NCBI GenBank assembly: GCA_019915015.1
Contig: JAHBBC010000021.1
Span: 310,001-374,000 of the forward strand
Source of the DNA: Auriscalpium vulgare
Taxonomy: Eukaryota; Basidiomycota; Agaricomycetes; Russulales; Auriscalpiaceae
Reading direction: 5' to 3'
Length of the DNA: 64,000 nt
In this document: piece after piece, positions 8,394 through 19,519 of the stretch
How the letters are laid out: each line of letters starts with the position of its first letter
Position numbering within the stretch: position 1 is the stretch's first letter
Translations under genes and position numbers: made by a program
Notes under the pieces: generated by a model
What the model saw: only the letters and a program-made list of their open reading frames with translations
Told to the model about the DNA's origin: nothing
Database searches by the model: none

Positions 8394-10814
8394 ATGAGCT
8401 CCCTTTCTCATTCAAATCTGGCTGGCTCTATGGACTCCTCATTGCAATTCCCTCTTCAGCAAAGTCTCTCAGTCTCCAGTCTCGACTCTCCTAGTGTGCT
8501 AGACGACATCGACCAGTTTTCATTCCAGCATTCTCGTTCTCGTTCTCGTACCTATGACTTCGACTATCAGCCTCATGACTCTGTACAGTCTTCCGCCTCT
8601 GGCACGAAGGCGCCACCGACACCCCGATTGACGCCGTCTCCCTACATTTCCACCCAAGACAGAAGATCCCGGTCTCTCCTTCCTCCACTACCGTCACATA
8701 TTCCCAATGCTCTTTACCTGTCTGGCTTGGCTCCCACTCCCACGATAGGCTCTCCTTCATTCCAGTCGGTGAGGTGTCGTCTCATGCTCCGCTGCCTTGG
8801 CTGATCCTAGCATCTTCTCAAGGACATCGCTCCCTTGGACTCATCGCGTGCGCTCATTGTCGCCTCTGCGAGCCATGAAGAGCTCGTGGCTTCGAAAAAT
8901 CATGCATATATGCGGCTTCAATACGACAATCGCGACGCACTCACACGGCTTGATCAGACGCAGTAAGTAAACATGCCATGACCATTAATTGATTCTCACC
9001 TCTACGCAGAAAATTATATAACGCCCTTCTCACTGTCGTCGGCAGCGCCGATCCGCCAGCGCACAGTGTCGCTCCATCCGCATCGACAACTGTCGCTCCA
9101 TCTGCATCGACTAACACCCATGCCGACCATCCCGACATCAAGTTCTGGACTAAACGACAGTGGAGCGCCGCCCGCAACGCTATGAAAGAGGCCAACAGCC
9201 AGAAGCGGCGCGCTCGTGGGTCTACACAAAAATCCCAAGGCATCAACGAGCGCATGGCGTTCATGGAGCACAAGGATGGGACGACTTTCTCATCCGATAT
9301 GTCAGGTGCTGTCAGAGCTAAAGCCAGGTCTATCTGGACCTCCCATTCCTACGACACCGGTCCTATCGCCTTCACGTTCACCCAAATGGCGGACGATAGG
9401 CTTCAGGATTACTTCCAGAAGATGTACCATGCCTACCCAGAGCTCAGATATTGCGAGGATGATTGGAAGGTGCGTGAGGTAGGGATCAGTGAGTACTCTA
9501 AGTGGCATCAGAAGCGATACACCCCACAACCGCAACCACCGAAGCAAGAGGACCTGGATGACGACGAGGACGAGGACGAGGACGACGAGGACGAGGACGA
9601 CGAGGACGACAAGCCGTCTTCGTCAAAGCGTGTGCATCTGGATCATAGACGTGAGCTCTTCTCCTTCTTCCCTAGCTTGCTGACGAATGCTATCTGTCGC
9701 AGCATCTCTTGAGCTCGAGCGGCGCTGTGCGAAAAACCCACGCGGCGCAAGGATGCATTTACGCGCCAAACTTGCGTATGCCATGCCACCAGTCGCGTCC
9801 GCAGCTGTGCTCGACTCAAGCACTCCAGCTCCGATGACCATTTCCCCCGGTAAGCGTGACATTCCTTAAGATCTCCGCAATGACAACTGTGACGAGAACC
9901 CCAGATGAATCGCCCATGGAAGTTGTGCAACCTGAGGAGGTTCCCACAACGATTGAGGCCGTCCACGACACAGCCGTATCGGACGCGCCGGTACCCGAAG
10001 ACAAGGGAAAAGGACGGGCCGTGGAGCACGAGCAAGCGCCGCCTCTCAAGGTATGTATGATGTCTGAACACTACATGCTATGTGCTAACACGCGTGCGCA
10101 AGATGTCCAACCCGCTGTGCGAGTCTCGCTGTATATCCCAAGCGTACGCTGACACACTCTGCAGGGCGCACATCCAACGCAAAGTTCCCTCGGATACAGG
10201 CGTCATGTCTGCCACATCTTCGACCTCCTCGCCGACTTCCTTTACCCAAGCACCCGCTTCCTTGGCTCCAGCGCCTGCGCCCTCGACCTCAGTGCTCGGT
10301 CCCGGGCCAGCTTCGGCGACCTCAGTGCCAGCTAGCGAGCCCACTCTGGCAATCTCAGCTCGGCGGGCTTCTGACTCGGATTCGTTTTCTGCTCTCTCTG
10401 GGCCCCCTGCGCCTGCTGGCTCTGCGGACGCTATGACAGGACAGATCCAGGCACCTCAAGAAGGCCCCGAAGACAAGGCTCGAGTCAAACCTAAGAAACC
10501 TGCTATGCTACGCCCTACCAACTCGCTAACTGCTCGGTTTGTCTATCGCTCCCGCCCCGTAACCTTTGCTGACCCCATGCGACGTAGAAATCTGTTCGCG
10601 CAAGCATACATCAAGGTCCACGGTCAAGTGGAGACGGCAACATTTGCGAAGGTGTGGGGTGACCTGTCTGCGGCCGACAAGAAGGTTGGTGCACATCTTC
10701 CTTTATCATTGTATATCATTAATTGTACCATCCTAACAGAAGTACGAAACTCAAAGCACGGATGAGAAAGTCAAGCAAGCCGAACAGAAAAAGACCGGCA
10801 CGACGGGCTTGTAA
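8394..10814 (+). CDS. acidic, Ser/Pro-rich protein with C-terminal HMG-box-like domain
   Basis: Multi-exon gene. Exons seen: 8394-8768, 8811-8962, 9010-9650, 9703-9849, 9904-10049, one starting near 10164, and a last exon 10740-10814 ending in TAA. All junctions have GT-AG borders and keep frame. The N-terminus is Ser-rich and disordered. A conserved-looking middle (TFTQMADDRLQDYFQKM, DWKVREVGISEYSKWHQKR) is followed by a run of about 20 Asp/Glu at 9557-9612. The C-terminus reads like a divergent HMG box: an N-terminal NLFAQAYIKVHG helix, the KVWGDLSAADKKKYE helix pair, then a basic tail. Joining the last two exons restores the KKKYE motif, which supports the splice. A nuclear DNA-binding role is inferred from that motif only. 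The ATG at 8394 was chosen because the longer upstream frame is pyrimidine-rich leader sequence. Confidence 0.7.
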
Positions 10815-10909
10815 AGGTGTGTCTGATAAGATCGTTGTTATGTTAGTATTTGATGCAACGAGCAGCGGAACAAGTGGGAGCGGGGATCGGTGGAGCGCAG
10901 GGTCCAGCA

Positions 10910-11020
10910 GGGAGGGAGCGGGGGCGAGCGGGGGCAAGCGGGGGGCGAGCGGGGGGCGGGGCGGGGGCGAGCGGGGTGCGGGGCGGGGCGAGCGGGGGGC
11001 GGGGCGGGGGCGAGCGGGGT
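10910..11020. repeat. G-rich minisatellite
   Basis: Tandem variants of a GCGAGCGGGG / GGGGCGGGG unit, almost purely G and C on the plus strand with many runs of four to six G. It begins about 95 bp after the stop codon of the HMG-box-like gene. Dense G runs give strong potential for G-quadruplex structure on the transcribed RNA or displaced strand. Confidence 0.85.
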
Positions 11021-12139
11021 GGTGCTGTAGGCGCATAAGTAAATCATTACCAGTGAATGACAGTGGTTTAAAATGGTTACCAAAGGATAGCAATGGACCC
11101 AAGCGCAAACGAAAGAATGGCGGACGGAAACCACTGGCAACAGATGCCATCGGAAAACTCATCCACTATGAACCAATGTCATAGCATGCTGTCCACTTTC
11201 TCATCGGTTCAAATTCGCTATATGGCAGGTTTTCCGTTCCCATCTGACAGGCATACGGGAAAGGACACGATCGCGACGGGACCGCCGGACTTTTGACTGG
11301 GCATGAGCTTTTGAGGAGCTTACCAAGGAATGGGAAAAGACATACTAGGTGAGTGCATGCAAAAGAGGACAGAAGTTGCCAATGCACCAAGCCAAGCCAA
11401 CGCAACTGAATCCAACTATGCAGAGCTATACATAATCATATGGTCTTCCACCTTCCAATGTGGCAATGCCTCTGGCCTTCTCAGCTTGTATTCTCGGGAT
11501 CGAGCCTAGCGCGCGTTGACAGCAGGCATGCTATGCATTGTGTTCGCTAGATTGAGAGGTGTACGCGAGGAGTAAGAACATCGAGAGAGCATGGCATGCA
11601 GGCTCCTGGCTCTTGACAGTCTATATACGTGCGTTCTTGAATTAACATGGCCAGAGTTGCGCACTGAGTGCTTACCAGTGAGTCCTTGCTCGCCGCCTGT
11701 CTCTCGCACCGCGTCCAAGAAAGCCGACTGCTGCATAGCGAAGGCGTCTAGTAGCTCTGGGTGGTTTTCAACCGTGCATAGCAGCACGCGCGGTGGGTCG
11801 ATTCAGATCTTACCACCGGCCTGGGCTGGCCTACTCTCAGCATTTGTCAACGCCGGCAGATCCGCCGCACGCATTGGCGCCGCTGTGGACGGCGACGATA
11901 TTAGGCTGAGCACAAGTATTGATGTTATTATTTAAGCTAAGTAATGCAACGTTGGCGAAGTCGTAAGGGTAGCACGTACTGAATCCTGAACGTGACAAGG
12001 TGGTGGAATGGGGAAGTGTGGGTGAACCTGAAGAAAACGCAGAAAAGGTGATGGTAATCTAAAGCCCTATACAACGTAGCGAGTAACCGTGCGGAGAGAA
12101 ACAGTGTGATGAGAAGATACATTGTGGAATCTAATACTT
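11021..12139. other. intergenic stretch; possible small minus-strand exons
   Basis: No firm gene. On the minus strand at about 11890-11680 two short coding-like pieces can be joined over a GTAAG...CCCAG intron (near 11818-11764), giving the continuous text LLDAFAMQQSAFLDAVRETG followed by a plausible donor. No family is recognised and no clear start or stop is set, so it may be a remnant or an unannotated small gene. The rest shows nothing identifiable. Confidence 0.3.
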
Positions 12140-14291
12140 TCATGCGGACGGATGAAAAGCCACAGCAGCGTGGGTACGGCACTTGAGCCAGCCTTTGAAT
12201 GCGACAACGCAGAGCGTCCAACAGAACGCTAAACATGTGACAGCGACCGTGAGATTGAGGAACATCATAACGTCTGCAAGATAATGGTCAGTTCGCCGTT
12301 ACAAGCCAACCTTACGCAGCAACTTACCATCATGGCCTTGACGCATGGCGGCGAAAGTAATCTCTTCATCGCTGAGGATGAACGAGAGACCTCCGCAAGC
12401 CAAAAAGAAGCTGGCCAGGGCTTCGGAAGGTGGACGCGATGGCAGGATAGAGCGAGGCGGGCCGAGCCAGACAAAAAAGTACGTCAAGCAGCGGAGGACG
12501 GCGAAACCGACCAGGAAATAACCCCATAAGGCGTGGATTTGTACCTGCGCGCAATCAATGTGCTGCAAGGCGCAAGAAGGGCGGAAGATTAGCTTACCTG
12601 AAAGACGTAATCTTGGTGATGTGCACTCATCGCGGCTCCGGTGACGCCAATGACCACCGCGGGGAAGGGATTAAAGCTGCCGGCATAGCTCGCAGGCTCT
12701 GCGACAATCTCACTGCTTGCGTTGGCATCTTTCAACGAGGAGGTAGAGATGGCAGCGAGCCACCGACGGATGCGTCGCGACTCGAGCCCCATCCCCACCA
12801 GGCCGGCAAACCAGAACATCACGGCAATACTGATGTGTTGCACTTGCTTGGTGGTGTAAGGATCACCTGGACGAGCTCCGAAGCGTTCCATCCAGGTGTT
12901 GGTGATCCCGTAGAAGAGAATAACGGCGGACTCGACAAATTCAGCGGAAACATGTGTTCCGACGGGCGCACGATTCCACGCCCAGCCCTTGTCCGAGAAG
13001 GAGCCAAGGAAACGGGCGAAGGTGACGAGACCGTAGCACCAGAATATTCCGCCCTCTGCCGATAAAGCCGATGAGTCAGTTGTGCTGACCACGACAAGGA
13101 GATTATTAACGAGGCACGCACTGATCAGGTGGGCCAGACACCCGTTGAGATAATTGCCGCGGCATCCGCCGGTGTAGACCGCAACGCCGAACAGGAACTG
13201 CGCGAGGCCGGCAAAGACGAGCGAACGCTCCAGCGTGGCAAACACGACGCTGCCCAGCCGACGCAAGAACGGAACCTTCGCCGCCAGGCGGCCATTGTCG
13301 TGCAACGTGTCGTCCGAATGCATTGATCCACGCGGCGAGCGCGGGGCGAAAAGAGTGCGCTCGGACGCTGGGGTCGCGGGGTAGTCATGCTCGTGGACAT
13401 CGTTCGCCCATTGAGCGGCGTGGCCCTCGTCGCCTGCAAAGCTGCGTGATTGGGTGAGCGGCTTCAGATCTTCCTCGAGCTCTTCCGGTTCCTCCACGAC
13501 CAGGTTGGTATACTCGGCACCGTAACCGAGCGGCGGATCTTGGCCAAGGACAACGTGGTTCCAGAACGTTCGGAGGGAGAATGACTCGCCGTTCCGGACG
13601 TAGGAGAGCAACCGGTTGAACGCAGCGATCAAGTCCACGGCCGAAACAACCACTGCCAAGAGCAAGATGAAGTAGCTTTGAGAAGAGTGTTTCTGACCCT
13701 CATACCTGCGGCAGCTGTTGAGACACTTGGACGGACAATGGAACATGGAACCTTACATATTGGGGGTCAGCTTGCGATAGAGGGAACTTGCTGAACAGCC
13801 CAGGACAACGAAACCCCAGAACAAGATCATTGAGAGCCCGTGCCATGCGTGCTTGACAGAGCGCAATGCGATGCCTGCGAAATCGAGTCAGACTGAGAAA
13901 GCGGCAGGACCCACATGAACGCCGACGCACCAGCAGGAAGGGCGCCAAAAAAGGCAGCAGACATGAATGCTATGTGCAATGCCATGAGGGCAGGGTAGCG
14001 CTTGTCGTCGTCGTCGTCGTCGTCGTCGTGATGGTCAAAGTCGATGGAATAGTAGGAGGGAGGAGTCGGGGCGTGGGTGAGGAGTACATCTGTTTCGTTA
14101 ATGTGTGTTTTGGGGGCGGAGTGGCCGTGGGGATGACCATCCCGGCGGACGAGCGAGGGATCCCAGGAGCTGGCGGGTGCGGGCTCGGGGTGGCGGGGAA
14201 GTAATGCATCGGGGAGGGGGACAGGGTGCGGGGACGCTGCGGCGGGGAAGGCAGCGGGGAGGACGAGGAGGAAGAGAGGTAAGAGATGCAT
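12140..14291 (-). CDS. Ytp1/DUF2427-family multispanning membrane protein
   Basis: The ATG at 14291 gives a signal peptide (MHLLPLFLLVLPAAFPAAAS); an ATG 54 bp upstream is less likely. The lumenal leader carries an acidic and His cluster (DHHDDDDDDDDK), then RYPALMALHIAFMSAAFFG, the DUF2427 start. After introns at about 13910-13870 and 13755-13700 a large exon adds further spans and an acidic loop. It continues through the Ytp1 C-terminal domain (LVFAGLAQFLFGVAVYTGG, GWAWNRAP, SIAVMFWFAGLVGMGLESRR). Two more introns lead to spans ending near VTCLAFCWTLCVVAFKGW and TGA at 12140-12142. Yeast Ytp1 is a membrane protein of uncertain role with similarity to respiratory-chain proteins. A minus-strand TTATAAG lies about 60 bp upstream of the start. 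Call firm on architecture, role unknown. Confidence 0.8.
14004..14029. repeat. GTC trinucleotide microsatellite inside CDS
   Basis: Eight GTC units on the plus strand, read as a run of eight Asp codons in the Ytp1-like protein. Length is likely variable between strains. Confidence 0.9.
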
Positions 14292-14995
14292 GGGGGGCGA
14301 GGGGGCGGCGGGGGGCGGGATGCGGTACGAGAGAGCAGGAGGCATGTTAACTTATAAGTAAGACAGCCGCATCCGGCGGTAGATCTCGGGAGGTCATTCC
14401 TACTAGTCGCCTTTACTAATGCATCCGGACAAAGCACCAGTCGCCCCTGCGGATACTACACCGCGCCTGGGGACGATGTGCACAGCGCTGGCCATCGGGC
14501 GAGTGCTAGTCTGCGCGGCAGAGGACGACGGTGGGGACGACGAGGAGCGCAGGGAGCGCACGGAGAGCACGGAGAGCAGAGAGCGCCGAGGGCAGGGCCA
14601 TCGATCGCCAACGAGATTAAGTCGGGCCCGATGTGTGGGTCATGCGCCCGGTCGTCGTCGGCGGCGGTGTCGTCCGCAGAGGGCAGCCGGAGATAAACGA
14701 CGACGAGCACGAGCAGCCCGCGGCAGACCACAGCGAGCGTGGCTGCCGCGATCCGACCCACTTCCGCCCGGTGCCGTGTCGACGTCATCCCGTCCCGCGG
14801 TCTCTTGGCTGCCGTCGAACAACACATCACGCGGTCCCGGCTATGTCCGATATCATACGCCTATCCGACATCTCCGTCTAAACTGCGTCATCACGTGAAC
14901 ATCCTCGTCGGCCGACAAGTCGAACGCTGTCCCCATGACTCTAGACGCTCGTGCTCTTCGCTCTCTGCTTTATCGCCATCATCCACTCACCATTA
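14292..14995. other. divergent intergenic region
   Basis: Shared upstream region of the Ytp1-like gene and the transporter. A minus-strand frame from an ATG at 14788 has one hydrophobic span (IAAATLAVVCRGLLVLVVVY) and then Cys/Pro/Arg repeats. I see no family and leave it uncalled. Confidence 0.4.
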
Positions 14996-17200
14996 ATGCT
15001 GGCACGACTTAGAGCTCACGCTGGCCGCAGACTCGGCCCGGAGAGCATGCTGCTCTTCAAGATCGACTGGTTTATCCTCTCATATTGCTCCTTCATGGTC
15101 CGTCTCCTCATCACCTTGTGTTCTTCAATAATTGTTTGTGATTGCAGTACTTCACCAACTGTGCGTTCGGAACTCTTAACGTATAGTATACGTACTGCTC
15201 ACCGGTCTCACCCAGACCTAGACCGATCTAATGTCTCCAATGCCTACGTATCTGGAATGAAGGAAGACCTGCATATGGTCGGCACCCAGTTCAACGTCAG
15301 CATCTCTTCGACCGATCCCGCTTGGCCTCATATCCTGTTTTCTGTAGCAAATCAATACCTTATTCACCTGCGGCTACATCGTAGGCATGATTCCGAGTCA
15401 GTGTTCAGGAATATTCTGTGACGCAACAGTGATTCGAACGCTGCACAGACAGCCTTATGCTGCAGGTCGTGCCTCCACGAATTTGGCTCCCGTCCATGCA
15501 GATCGTCTGGGGCATCCTCACGTTCTGGTTCGTCCCTCCTCGTACCCGCTCGATACTACCCAACAAGGTTTCGTAGCACGAGTACTGTAACCAGTGTGCA
15601 CCAAGTACGCGGCTTCCGTGCTCTCTGCTGCCAGTGTCCCAACTCGAACCTTCCAGATATTTGGTATCCGTTTTGTTCAAGGCATTGCAGAGTCTTCCAC
15701 GTTTGCCGGCACGCACTACATCCTCGGCTCGTGCGTTCGCGATCTTCATTGCCAAAGGTTGGCGAGTATACTGACACTCGGATCAAGATGGTACAGGGCC
15801 AGTGAGCTTGGAAAACGATCGGCGGTGTTTACCAGCAGCGGACTCGCAGGCACACTGTAAGCCTTCGACGGTTCTGCGAGTATCGCGCTTCGTTGTAAGA
15901 GAAGCTTGCAGATTTTCGGGCGTGTTACAAGCAGCTGTATACCGGTATGTTCCTCCCGGGTAGTGATTGCTGGACATGACACGACCTCGAAGGCATTTGA
16001 ATGGAGTTGCTGGACGCGCCGGCTGGCGATGGTTGTACGTCCCTCTTTCTGATGTGCTTACGACCCATCTAACCAGGCCGCAGATTCATCATCGATGGTA
16101 TCATCACTCTCCCCATCGCATGCTACGGCTTCTTCATCTTTCCCGACGTTCCAGCGACTACCAAAGCATTCTACCTCTCCGACAGCGTGCGTTCCAACAA
16201 TTCTTTGATCAGGATCGCTGACATGAAGAAAATGAACCAGGAACGTGTGCTCGCGTCCAAGCGTCTCTCCATGACAGACACATTGCGGCGCCCGCTCTCC
16301 TGGGACACTGCGAAGCGCGTGCTGGGGCGCTGGAGGTGGTACGCGTGCAGTCTGCTCGTGCGTCCGTTTCGCTACGCCTCTCCCCACCGAGGCCCACGCA
16401 TTCTAGTTTGCCACATCTGGCGAAACTGAGTCCTTCGGGTCGAACAACCTCATGGGACAGTGGCTCAAAGCGATTGGCGGCTACACGGTCGAGCAGATCG
16501 GTACGCACCGCACACGGCGACGTCCCGCACTTCTGTTGATAGAGGTGGCGCCATGTAGACAACTACCCCTCCGGCATGACCGCGTTTGCGATCACCTCGA
16601 CGCTCGTGTGCGCGACATGGACGGACCGCTCGCAGCGCCGCTGGCCCGTGCTCGTGTACATGGCGACCGCGTGCACCGTGTCGGCGATCTGCATCCTCGT
16701 GTGGAGGAGCCCCACCGGGCTCAAGTTCTTCGCGTACTGTGCGTCGTCCATTTCCCCTGATGCCTCACACCTTTACCCAGCGGGCTGGCAGACTTGGCCG
16801 GCGCGTCGTACGCGGGACAAGCGACGACCTTCGCGTGGGCAAACCAGATATGTGCGGATGACTACCAAGAGCGCGCGATCGTCCTTGCGTCGATGAAGTG
16901 CGCCTTTCTGATGTCAGCCCTAACAGCATTCTCACTCTATGCAGTATGTGGAACAATGTCATCAACGCTTGGTGGCCGCTCGTGCTGTACCCCGCGACCG
17001 ACGCGCCGCGGTTCCACAAAGGCATGATCGCGATGATCGCAGTGTGCGCAGCGACGCTCGTGGTGACATGGCTCGTGTGGTACCTGGAGCGGCGAGAGTG
17101 GCGCCAGCGTGCGGCGGTGTCCGAGGTGGGGAACAAGGCTGCCCCGGAGAAGGGTGTGGAAGACGAGAAGGCCATTGATGCGCAAAAGGGTTGGCATTGA
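14996..17200 (+). CDS. MFS transporter, anion:cation symporter family (Liz1/Fen2/Tna1-like)
   Basis: Plasma-membrane uptake carrier of the fungal ACS (Dal5/Liz1) group, which moves organic anions such as pantothenate, nicotinate or allantoate; the substrate here is not decidable. Joining about a dozen small exons gives the diagnostic text: KIDWFILSYCSFM, YFTNYLDRSNVSNAYVSGMK, NTLFTCGYIVGMIPNSL, PPRIWLPSMQIVWGILTF, FGIRFVQGIAESSTFAGTHY, ELGKRSAVFTSSGLAGTLFS, IIDGIITLPIACYGFFIFPD, and ICADDYQERAIVLASM near the C-terminus. The twelve-helix MFS layout is complete. The cytoplasmic tail ends at TGA (17198-17200). One loop after TM3 (near 15600-15650) reads about nine residues longer than usual, or contains an intron I could not place. 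The ATG at 14996 is the first one in frame with the KIDWF exon. Confidence 0.85.
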
Positions 17201-17574
17201 AGCTTCTTGCGCGAACCATTTGTGTCAGACTGTGCGATGAGTCGTCAACTGACCTCGTCCGAGTGAAGGCGGGGGACAGGCAAAAGGCTTCGAATGATAT
17301 AGCCGCGGCGCACGAAGGCAAACGTAGAAATTGTATGATAATACATCACGAAATGACTACGACTGCTCTCCTTCCGGTCATATCAAGAAGATGGACGTGC
17401 ACAGCAGGTCAGTGTAAGTAATCCGGAGGGCTTGGTGAGCAATATAGTACAATGCGATCAAGGGGGAATCAAGTGGTCTAGTGGAGTCTACACACGGAGG
17501 CCCGAATGGGGTGATGTCGGGATGCACCGATGAGTGGATACTAGTGGGTATCAGATGAGGGTGAAGGCAATTTT
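17201..17574. other. convergent intergenic region
   Basis: Lies between the 3' ends of the transporter and the next minus-strand gene. No gene, repeat or clear signal seen. Confidence 0.6.
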
Positions 17575-19223
17575 TTAGCCATTGACGACCTGCAAACGAC
17601 GGTGAGATGCGTTCAAGAAAGAGAGGGCGGTCGACTTACATGCAGAACTCCCCCATACGCCGCGTCGGGGTCGTCGTCGTACGCTGTCGACGCCGCAGAG
17701 ACCGGGCGGCGCCCCGCGCCCTCCCGCGCACCGAACTCGCTCGGCAGCACCGGCGACACCGGCATTCTGGGGAGCGAGGGATCGAGCTCCCGCGAGTGCG
17801 AGCCGGAGCTCCGTGTTGGCCTACGCGTCACCGTGCTCGCGTGGGCGCGCGTCAGCGAAACTTTGCGCCCGACTTGCACGGCGCCCGTCGCGACGTCGAA
17901 CGACGACGACGAGCCGGATGTCGTCGAGTGGCGGTTGGCAAATCCGGACGGGAGCGGGAGCGGCCTCTCGAAGTCGATGCTCGAGTCCGAGGTGGAGTTC
18001 GGGCTCAAGTATGCGGCGGGCGGGGGCGCCGGGTTTACGGAGGTATTCACCGAGAGCTGGGCGCGAGGCTGGGAGTGTGCAGCGGGGTGGTACGGGTTCT
18101 GGCCGGAGGGTGGCATTTGTGCGGCGGGAGTGAGCAGGCGCGACTGGTCGTACGCCTGCGGCTGCGAGCGCGGAGCCGGGACGTTGTTATACGAGACCGG
18201 CCCCTGCGCAGGCGCGTCGTAGTACGAATAAACTGCGTTTCCGTACGTTTGGCCCATGCCGCTACTCTGGGGCGGTGGCTGGTCAAAGACGGTGGACCGT
18301 GGCACGAACGGAGTAGAAGGGCCCGGCAGCTGCCTCATGCCGTCGCCTGCGCTGAGATCATGACTGCTCCCGCTGCTCCGCGCCTTTTCTTCGTCGCTCC
18401 GGCCCTCGGCGTACCCGCCGCCTCCGTTGGCGAGGTGGGTCGTGGACGGTGCGAAGTTGATTGCGTCGTCGTACTCCCGATCAAGCCTGTTGCGACGACG
18501 TTTGCGGAGCGCGTACGTCGCGGCAATGATGAGGAGAATGAGGGCGATGACGCCGGCAACGGTGAACACGCCGATCTCAAGGGGCTTGTTCTGGAAGAAA
18601 GTCTTGGATGACTGGCTGGATGATGGGGCAGGTGCAGGTGAGGATGAAGAGCTCGTGCTAAGTGAGGCATCGGAGGAGGATGACGGAGACGGCGTAGGGG
18701 TTGGTGTGGGGGTCGGGGCCGGGGTTGGTGGCAGCGTAGATGAGGGTGTTGCGGAGATGGACAGCGGATCGGAGCTGGAGGGCGTGTTGCTCAACGAGAT
18801 CGTGCTGGAGCTGAAAGGCGCAAAGACAAGACAATGAGCATGTTGGAGGCTCAGGCGTAGGAAGGGCGCTCACGAGGTTGAAGATAGAGTGCTTGAAGGA
18901 GGGGCAGACGAGGTCACAGGTGGTACGAGCGGAGGCAGCGCACTGGTCAACCCGTTGATGATGCTGCCAATTACTCCGCCGTCGGAGGTACTCCCGGTAC
19001 CATCACCGTTTCCACCACCACTACAGCAGAAAGGAACTCAGTTGTTGACGGCACCAGAATGCGAGAATACGCACATGATACCGGTGAGAACGGGTACTCG
19101 AGTCTACGGTCAGCGCATGAGCGGTCGGATGGAGTGAATGCAGCACTCACTGCCACCACCACCAAAGAGGCCCTGCCTCTTTGCGACGACGCCGGCAAGA
19201 TGGGCGTGATTGAACATGGCCAT
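17575..19223 (-). CDS. single-pass Ser/Thr/Pro-rich membrane protein
   Basis: Role unknown. Starting at the ATG at 19223 (MAMFNHAHL), short first exons lead to a Gly/Ser/Thr-rich extracellular region with T-P repeats (PTPAPTPTPTPTPSPSSSS), which looks heavily O-mannosylated. One strong membrane span follows (VFTVAGVIALILLIIAATYAL), then a basic stop-transfer KRRRNRLDREYDD and a long disordered cytoplasmic tail. A last intron with GTAAGT and TTTGCAG borders (near 17645-17590) replaces the frame end RPPSLS with VVNG and TAA at 17575. The layout (mucin-like ectodomain, one span, disordered tail) resembles fungal wall-stress or mating-type sensors of the Wsc/Mid2 style, but there is no WSC Cys domain. 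Confidence is good for the membrane topology and low for any role. Confidence 0.7.
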
Positions 19224-19519
19224 GGTGGGCGGGGTAAAGAGCGTGTTGGTTGGAGAGAGAGCCGGAAAATCAAGAATGGCACGGGAAGGGGGGCATCCGC
19301 GAGGGATAGAGAGGGTGTGGGGGAAAGAAGGGAGGGAGAGCCAGCCACGCACGACGGACGAAGAAAGGTAAGCACGGACAAAAGACCGTGCATCGTGTTG
19401 TGGGGGTTATTAGGCGGCCCCACACGGAGTGGTTGATACGGCAACGGGGGCTCCGTAGCAGATAAGATAAGGTCTTTGACCGTACGTACAAGTATATAGT
19501 ACACAATCTATTATGCCAC

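Noticed and set aside
8491..8760. Minus-strand frame over the first exon of the HMG-box-like gene
   Set aside because: Shadow of a well-supported plus-strand exon.
10910..11020. G-rich array as a CRISPR-like or coding repeat
   Set aside because: Units have no spacers and vary in length; frames through it are pure low complexity.
15425..15445. GATTCGAAC word resembling a tRNA B box
   Set aside because: It lies in an intron of the transporter and no cloverleaf can be drawn around it.
17602..18222. Long plus-strand frames opposite the Ser/Pro-rich membrane protein
   Set aside because: GC-driven antisense shadows; the minus strand has a membrane span and clean splice sites.
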